A stretch of DNA of 9,381 nucleotides. It comes from Pyrinomonadaceae bacterium. Its GTDB lineage: Bacteria > Acidobacteriota > Blastocatellia > Pyrinomonadales > Pyrinomonadaceae. Each line of letters begins with the position of its first letter. Within the stretch, counting starts at the first letter, position 1. This document shows positions 5,803-9,381 of the stretch, one piece after another. Both the position numbers and the translations under genes were made by a program. The stretch lies in contig JACCRA010000018.1 in assembly GCA_013813825.1 (NCBI GenBank), positions 1 to 9,381 of the forward strand, read 5' to 3'. Under the pieces are notes generated by a model that made no database searches, was not told where the DNA came from, and was given only the letters and a program-made list of their open reading frames with translations.

Positions 5803-7619
5803 CCGGTCTCCTCCGCCCTCAATTTTTCGTACCTTTCATATTCGTCATCAATGCTGCTGCCGTGTTCAAACTGTTCAGCCTGCCTATCGGACATGACCGG
5901 CAGGTACACGGTGAAATGGCTGCCGCGCAATGGTTCGCTTTCGACTTCGATGCGCCCGCCATGTCCTTCAACGATGCGGAGCGCGAGGTAAAGCCCGAGT
6001 CCGACGCCGGGCGTCGCGGCGCGACCCTGTGCATCGTCGGGCGTGCCGTCCGTTGTTTTGTCGCGCGGGACAGTTGATTTGCCGCGATAGAACTTCTCAA
6101 AGACGTGGGGCAAATCTTCGGGGCCAATCCCGCGCCCCGTGTCCGTTACACTGATGGCGATGTGCCCGACAGCTTCGCCGCCAGCAGTGTCAACAATCGT
6201 CTCCGTCACCTGCTCGCTTGTTGAATAGACGGAGGACGCATCCCCGTTCTGCTCAGGTGGCGCGCCCTTCGTTACTTCGCGCGCGGAGAGCGTGATTGAA
6301 CCGCCGTCGGTCGTGTACTTGATCGCGTTTTCAATGATGGTGCAGATAGCGCGGCGCAAAGCCTTCATGTCACCAAGCACGTAGGGCAAATCCGGCGGTA
6401 TCTCCAGCTTGAAATCCTGCTTGCGCGCTTCTGCCGCCTGACTCTCGATCTTGCAGCAGGATCCCAGCACTTCACGCACGTCAACGCGCGCATACGCAAA
6501 GTCGAACGTGCCATCCTCGATGCGGGAGATGTCGAGCAGATTCAAGACCATGTCAATCTGCCGGTCACACTCGACGGAAATAGTGTCAAGATACTCTTGC
6601 CGCTCCGCTTTCATTTCGACACCTTCCTGCAAAACGCGCATTAGTATCTTGATCGTCGTTAGCGGCGTACGTAACTCGTGCGAGACGAGGGCGAGGAAAT
6701 CATCTTTCGCCGCGTTCGCCTTTTCCGCATCCTGCCGCGCAGCTTGTTCGCGGGCGAGCAGTTCCGTGCGCTCCGCTTCCATCCCTCTCCGATGCGAGAT
6801 GTCGCGCGAACAGGTTTGCAGTTGCACGACCGCGCCCCGCTCATCCGTGATCGTCTGCCACATCGCTTCAAGCCAGACGTACCCTCCGGACTTATGTCTC
6901 ATGCGATACTCGCTCAAGAGGTGGTTTTCGCCTGTCAGCAATCGCGCGTGCGTCTGTGTGCGGATGCGCGTGGCATCTTCCGGGTGGCAGAGTTCGTAAA
7001 GACTGGTTCCGATTAACTCGCCGGGGCTGAAGCCGAGAATCGCTTCGCTCGACGACGAGAGATAGATAAAGCGCCCGTCAATCTGATGCTGGCACACGAG
7101 GTCTCGCATGTGCTCGGTGAGCAGGCGGTAGCGCGCTTCGGATTCGCGCATCAGCACATCGGCGCGCACGCGCTCAGTAATGTCCGTAATGAAACCCTCG
7201 AGCGCCGCTGCCTCCACGCCGCTCGCATCGCTGACCGGGCGAGAGTGATCCCAGATGTGTTTGACTGTGCTTGAAGCGGTGATGATGCGGTAAGTAGTGT
7301 GGAACGGGGCGTTCTCCAGAACGAATCGCTGGGCTTCGACGCGCACGCGCCGGCGATCTTCCGGATGGATCATTTGTCCCCACGTGATGCGGCGCGTCTC
7401 TACAAAATCGGCAGGGGGGTAGCCGGTCAGTTCGAGGCACCCTTCGCTGAGGTACTCGCTCGTCCACTCGTCATCGCAGCGGCAACGGTAAACCACGCCG
7501 GGAAGGTTGCCGATCAAGATTTCGAGAAAGCGCTCGCTTTCGCGCAAACATTTCTCCGCCTTTTGTCGTCCGGTAATCTCCGCGCGCAACTCCCGTGAAT
7601 CTGAATTCTGATCCGCCAT
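5799..7619 (-). CDS. cytoplasmic PAS-PAS sensor histidine kinase
   Basis: A 606-residue kinase without membrane segments or signal peptide, so it senses an internal signal. Order: a short coiled start; PAS 1 (about 27-130) with PAC (ending ITDITERV, about 144-151); PAS 2 with PAC (about 158-276, ending CSRDISHR); a helix into HisKA with H314 in LVSHELRTPL; then HATPase with the N box IIENAIKY (428-435), G1 DTGRGIG (493-499), F box FEKFYRG (507-513) and G2 GVGLGL (538-543). A Ser/Thr/Gly-rich insertion of about 35 residues (452-486) lies between the N and G1 boxes, and a 16-residue linker precedes G2. The C-terminal tail after 575 is acidic and highly charged. The ATG at 7617-7619 is chosen over an in-frame TTG at 7661, which would fall upstream of the candidate transcription start. 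The gene overlaps the response-regulator start by 4 nt. Confidence 0.94.
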   Translation of the reverse strand: MADQNSDSRELRAEITGRQKAEKCLRESERFLEILIGNLPGVVYRCRCDDEWTSEYLSEGCLELTGYPPADFVETRRITWGQMIHPEDRRRVRVEAQRFVLENAPFHTTYRIITASSTVKHIWDHSRPVSDASGVEAAALEGFITDITERVRADVLMRESEARYRLLTEHMRDLVCQHQIDGRFIYLSSSSEAILGFSPGELIGTSLYELCHPEDATRIRTQTHARLLTGENHLLSEYRMRHKSGGYVWLEAMWQTITDERGAVVQLQTCSRDISHRRGMEAERTELLAREQAARQDAEKANAAKDDFLALVSHELRTPLTTIKILMRVLQEGVEMKAERQEYLDTISVECDRQIDMVLNLLDISRIEDGTFDFAYARVDVREVLGSCCKIESQAAEARKQDFKLEIPPDLPYVLGDMKALRRAICTIIENAIKYTTDGGSITLSAREVTKGAPPEQNGDASSVYSTSEQVTETIVDTAGGEAVGHIAISVTDTGRGIGPEDLPHVFEKFYRGKSTVPRDKTTDGTPDDAQGRAATPGVGLGLYLALRIVEGHGGRIEVESEPLRGSHFTVYLPVMSDRQAEQFEHGSSIDDEYERYEKLRAEETG

Positions 7620-7649
7620 GCCAACTTTCAACCTTATTGATGTGACCGC

Positions 7650-7678
7650 AGTGTAAGACAAGAATCACTAACAGTGAA
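7650..7678 (-). promoter_or_regulatory. candidate promoter of the kinase/regulator operon
   Basis: Minus-strand TTCACT (7673-7678) and TACACT (7650-7655) are separated by 17 bp and each match 4 of 6 consensus bases. Transcription would start near 7642, giving a leader of about 23 nt. An inverted repeat TCACT-aac-AGTGA (7665-7677) overlaps the -35 hexamer. Confidence 0.35.
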
Positions 7679-7693
7679 GCGCGTTTGAAGCGC
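7665..7693. promoter_or_regulatory. possible operator: inverted and direct repeats upstream of the kinase gene
   Basis: The inverted repeat TCACT/AGTGA (7665-7677) adjoins two direct copies of TGAAGCGC (7675-7682 and 7686-7693) whose starts are 11 bp apart, one helical turn. This placement over and just upstream of the candidate -35 is where an activator or autoregulator would bind. The factor is unknown; the response regulator encoded by this operon is a natural candidate. Confidence 0.3.
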
Positions 7694-7949
7694 CTGCTCC
7701 CGCGTGGATGCTTTGCCCTCTCGCCTCTTCACCGCCGTGCGTGAACCTCCGAGCAGGCAGCCGCGATGTAAGGGTAAACACGTATGCCGTATTAGTGTTC
7801 CTACGGTTTCCGCGCGCGTGCCGGCGGGCTACACTCTCTTTACCTTCCAGACCTCCGCACAGAGGATGGGATTCAACGATCAGGTCATACCTCAGTTATG
7901 AGGGGGCAGTCATCGAGTCTCCGAACGCAGAAGCAAACGAGGCAGCACT

Positions 7950-8228
7950 ATGATAACTTTTCGCACGACTGAAAAAGAGTATACGGGAGCGACTGCCGTT
8001 GACATCGTGCGCCAACTCGCGCACGACGACGGTGATTCGGCGACTCACGACGGCGTTTCGATTCGCGGCTTTCTGCGGCAGTCACTAAAACAATTGGGTG
8101 ACCGTATCCCGCCGCGCGAACTCGACGTGAGCGACCGGGTCAGCGACGAAACGCTCGCGCGCAGCTACCTGCTTTTGCACAGCGACTACGGCATCGGCGA
8201 AATGCACGACGACTCGCGCGGGGCGTGA
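7950..8228 (+). CDS. small uncharacterised acidic protein
   Basis: A 92-residue protein starting MITFRTTEKEYTGATAVDIV, with no signal peptide, membrane segment or recognised motif. It is rich in Asp, Arg and His and looks like a compact soluble protein: a short strand segment, a helix (VDIVRQLAHDD), then SIRGFLRQSLKQLGDRIPPR and a second helical part with DETLARSYLLLHSDYGIGE. GAGG at 7939-7942, 7 nt before the ATG, supports the start. It stands alone between the kinase operon and the desaturase. Coding quality (ribosome site, codon use like its neighbours) makes it a probable real gene. I do not recognise a family. Confidence 0.7.
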   Translation: MITFRTTEKEYTGATAVDIVRQLAHDDGDSATHDGVSIRGFLRQSLKQLGDRIPPRELDVSDRVSDETLARSYLLLHSDYGIGEMHDDSRGA

Positions 8229-8289
8229 ATCGCAGACTCGATCAGACGCTATATCCTCGTTTCACCATCACCCAAAACAAACAGGCCTC

Positions 8290-8330
8290 ACCGTGCAAAC
8301 ACGTACATCGCGTAGGTGATTGCACGGTAG
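8290..8330. repeat. hairpin, copy 2 of the dispersed repeat
   Basis: CCGTGCAA (8291-8298) and TTGCACGG (8320-8327) are the same arms as at 4948, but here enclose a 21-nt loop that has a small internal ACG/CGT pairing (8301-8303 with 8311-8313). The 15-mer GTGATTGCACGGTAG at 8316-8330 is identical to copy 1. It lies between the small unknown gene and the desaturase, with no T-run after it. Confidence 0.7.
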
Positions 8331-8490
8331 CTGTGCCCTCCCTTTTCGCATAATCTAAAGAACCCCAACTTTCGCTCTAATGTTTCACCGGCGGCAGGCT
8401 TCTCCGTCAAGGAAAGTTTCTCGCGGTGTGGACACTAGCGCGGCTATCTGACGGATGGTTTATCGCCCATTCAGTGAACACGAGAACTCA

Positions 8491-9336
8491 ATGAGTACTA
8501 AAGCAGTCGAGAGAGAAGTCAGTAGAAGTATCAACTGGGACACGCTGACGTTCATTATCATCTTTCATGCGGGCGCGCTCGGAGCGCTCTTCATGTTTAC
8601 GTGGAAGGCTGCCGCCGTGACCGCCGGATTGTGGTGGGTCTCGCACAGTCTTGGCATCGGCGTGGGCTTCCACCGATTGCTGACGCATCGCGGCTTTAAG
8701 ACGCCGAAAGCGGTCGAGTATTTCCTGACGCTATGCGGCGCGCTCGCATTGGAGAGCGGTCCTATTTCGTGGGTTACGACGCACCGTATTCATCACGCTC
8801 ATGCGGATAGTAAGGGTGACCCACATAGCCCGCGCGATGGTGGGTGGTGGTCGCACATCGGTTGGCTATTAGCGGGCACGGCGCAGCAGCATCCGCCGCC
8901 GGTATTAAGGCTCTATGCGCCTGATTTAATGAAGGATCGGTTTCACGTATGGCTCAACCGGTGGTACTACCTGCCGCTCACAATCCTCGGCTTCGGGTTG
9001 CTCGCGGCGGGCGGTTGGGGGCTGATGCTATGGGGCGTCTGCCTGCGTGTGGTGGTCGGATGGCACCTCACGTTTTTGGTCAACTCGGCGACGCACATGT
9101 GGGGGACGCGGCGCTTCGAAACGAGCGATGATTCGACCAACAGTTGGTGGGTGGCGCTGCTCACATTCGGCGAAGGGTGGCATAACAATCATCACGCGCA
9201 CCCGACGGCGGCGCGCCACGGCTTTAGATGGTACGAAATAGATATTAATTGGTACAACATCCGCGTGCTGCAACTGATGGGTCTGGCAAAGTCGGTCAAA
9301 CTCGTGAAGCAACCGCCGAACCTCGGCGAGAATTGA
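8491..9336 (+). CDS. membrane fatty acid desaturase (acyl-CoA/acyl-lipid delta-9 type)
   Basis: A 281-residue integral membrane di-iron desaturase. The three histidine boxes are all present: HRLLTH (61-66), HRIHH (98-102) and HNNHH (231-235), with NSATHMWG (198-205) as in stearoyl-CoA desaturases. Hydrophobic segments lie near 18-50, 76-95 and 160-197. It should insert a cis double bond into saturated acyl chains using O2 and electrons from a separate donor, raising membrane fluidity. No cytochrome b5 or ferredoxin domain is fused. The length is typical of bacterial members. ATG 8491 (GAGAA 4 nt upstream) and in-frame ATG 8455 (12 residues longer) are both weakly supported; I prefer 8491 because the conserved part starts shortly after it. 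No clear terminator is seen in the last 45 bases. Confidence 0.93.
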   Translation: MSTKAVEREVSRSINWDTLTFIIIFHAGALGALFMFTWKAAAVTAGLWWVSHSLGIGVGFHRLLTHRGFKTPKAVEYFLTLCGALALESGPISWVTTHRIHHAHADSKGDPHSPRDGGWWSHIGWLLAGTAQQHPPPVLRLYAPDLMKDRFHVWLNRWYYLPLTILGFGLLAAGGWGLMLWGVCLRVVVGWHLTFLVNSATHMWGTRRFETSDDSTNSWWVALLTFGEGWHNNHHAHPTAARHGFRWYEIDINWYNIRVLQLMGLAKSVKLVKQPPNLGEN

Positions 9337-9381
9337 AGAAATGGAAGAACCCCCTTCGGCTTTGACCGAGAAGCTTGAATC

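Noticed and set aside
5799..7661. TTG 7661 as the kinase start
   Set aside because: It has no ribosome site and would lie upstream of the candidate transcription start; ATG 7619 gives a natural N-terminus.
8320..8354. TTGCAC and CATAAT as a desaturase promoter
   Set aside because: The hexamers are 23 bp apart, too far for a standard sigma70 promoter, and TTGCAC is part of the hairpin repeat.
9345..9375. Terminator after the desaturase (TCGG/CCGA)
   Set aside because: The stem is only 4 bp with no T-run; the window ends too soon to judge.

Overview
This is a 9.4 kb bacterial window of moderate-to-high GC. Gene content (YihY-type membrane protein, PAS histidine kinase with a LuxR-type response regulator, membrane desaturase, IS982 remnant, ExeA-like ATPase) fits a free-living Gram-negative bacterium. 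An Acidobacteriota (Blastocatellia-like) source is my best guess from protein style, but nothing in the window proves it.

Layout. (1) 237-1163, minus: YihY/BrkB-type inner-membrane protein; its start region contains a 26-nt perfect palindrome. (2) 1164-1663: a 500-bp spacer with three stem-loops and no gene. (3) 1664-3725, plus: a two-gene operon with overlapping ends. An ExeA/TniB-like AAA+ ATPase is followed by a winged-helix protein whose own coding sequence carries two clusters of a 10-bp iteron-like motif (consensus TACMGGGGTA, M = C or A). The second cluster runs straight into a 24-nt stretch with a single G/C base and a DnaA-box-like 9-mer. (4) 3745-4649: a scar, with a broken protease-like gene, a truncated IS982 copy and a truncated PRC-barrel-like gene. 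(5) 4665-5142: degraded sequence with a possible response-regulator tail and a GUGA-capped hairpin that recurs at 8291. (6) 5143-7619, minus: response regulator and PAS-PAS histidine kinase, translationally coupled, with a candidate promoter. (7) 7950-8228: small conserved-looking unknown protein. (8) 8491-9336: three-histidine-box fatty acid desaturase.

The most interesting part is region 3. An ATPase plus a DNA-binding protein with iterons, an AT-rich stretch and a DnaA-like box inside the second gene resembles the lambda O/P replication module, where the origin lies inside the initiator gene. I infer that this is a replication module of an integrated plasmid or phage-like element, with its downstream side eroded by an IS982-associated rearrangement. 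The motifs and their positions are read directly from the sequence; the replication role is a hypothesis. The flanking genes look like ordinary chromosomal functions (envelope protein, two-component signalling, lipid desaturation).
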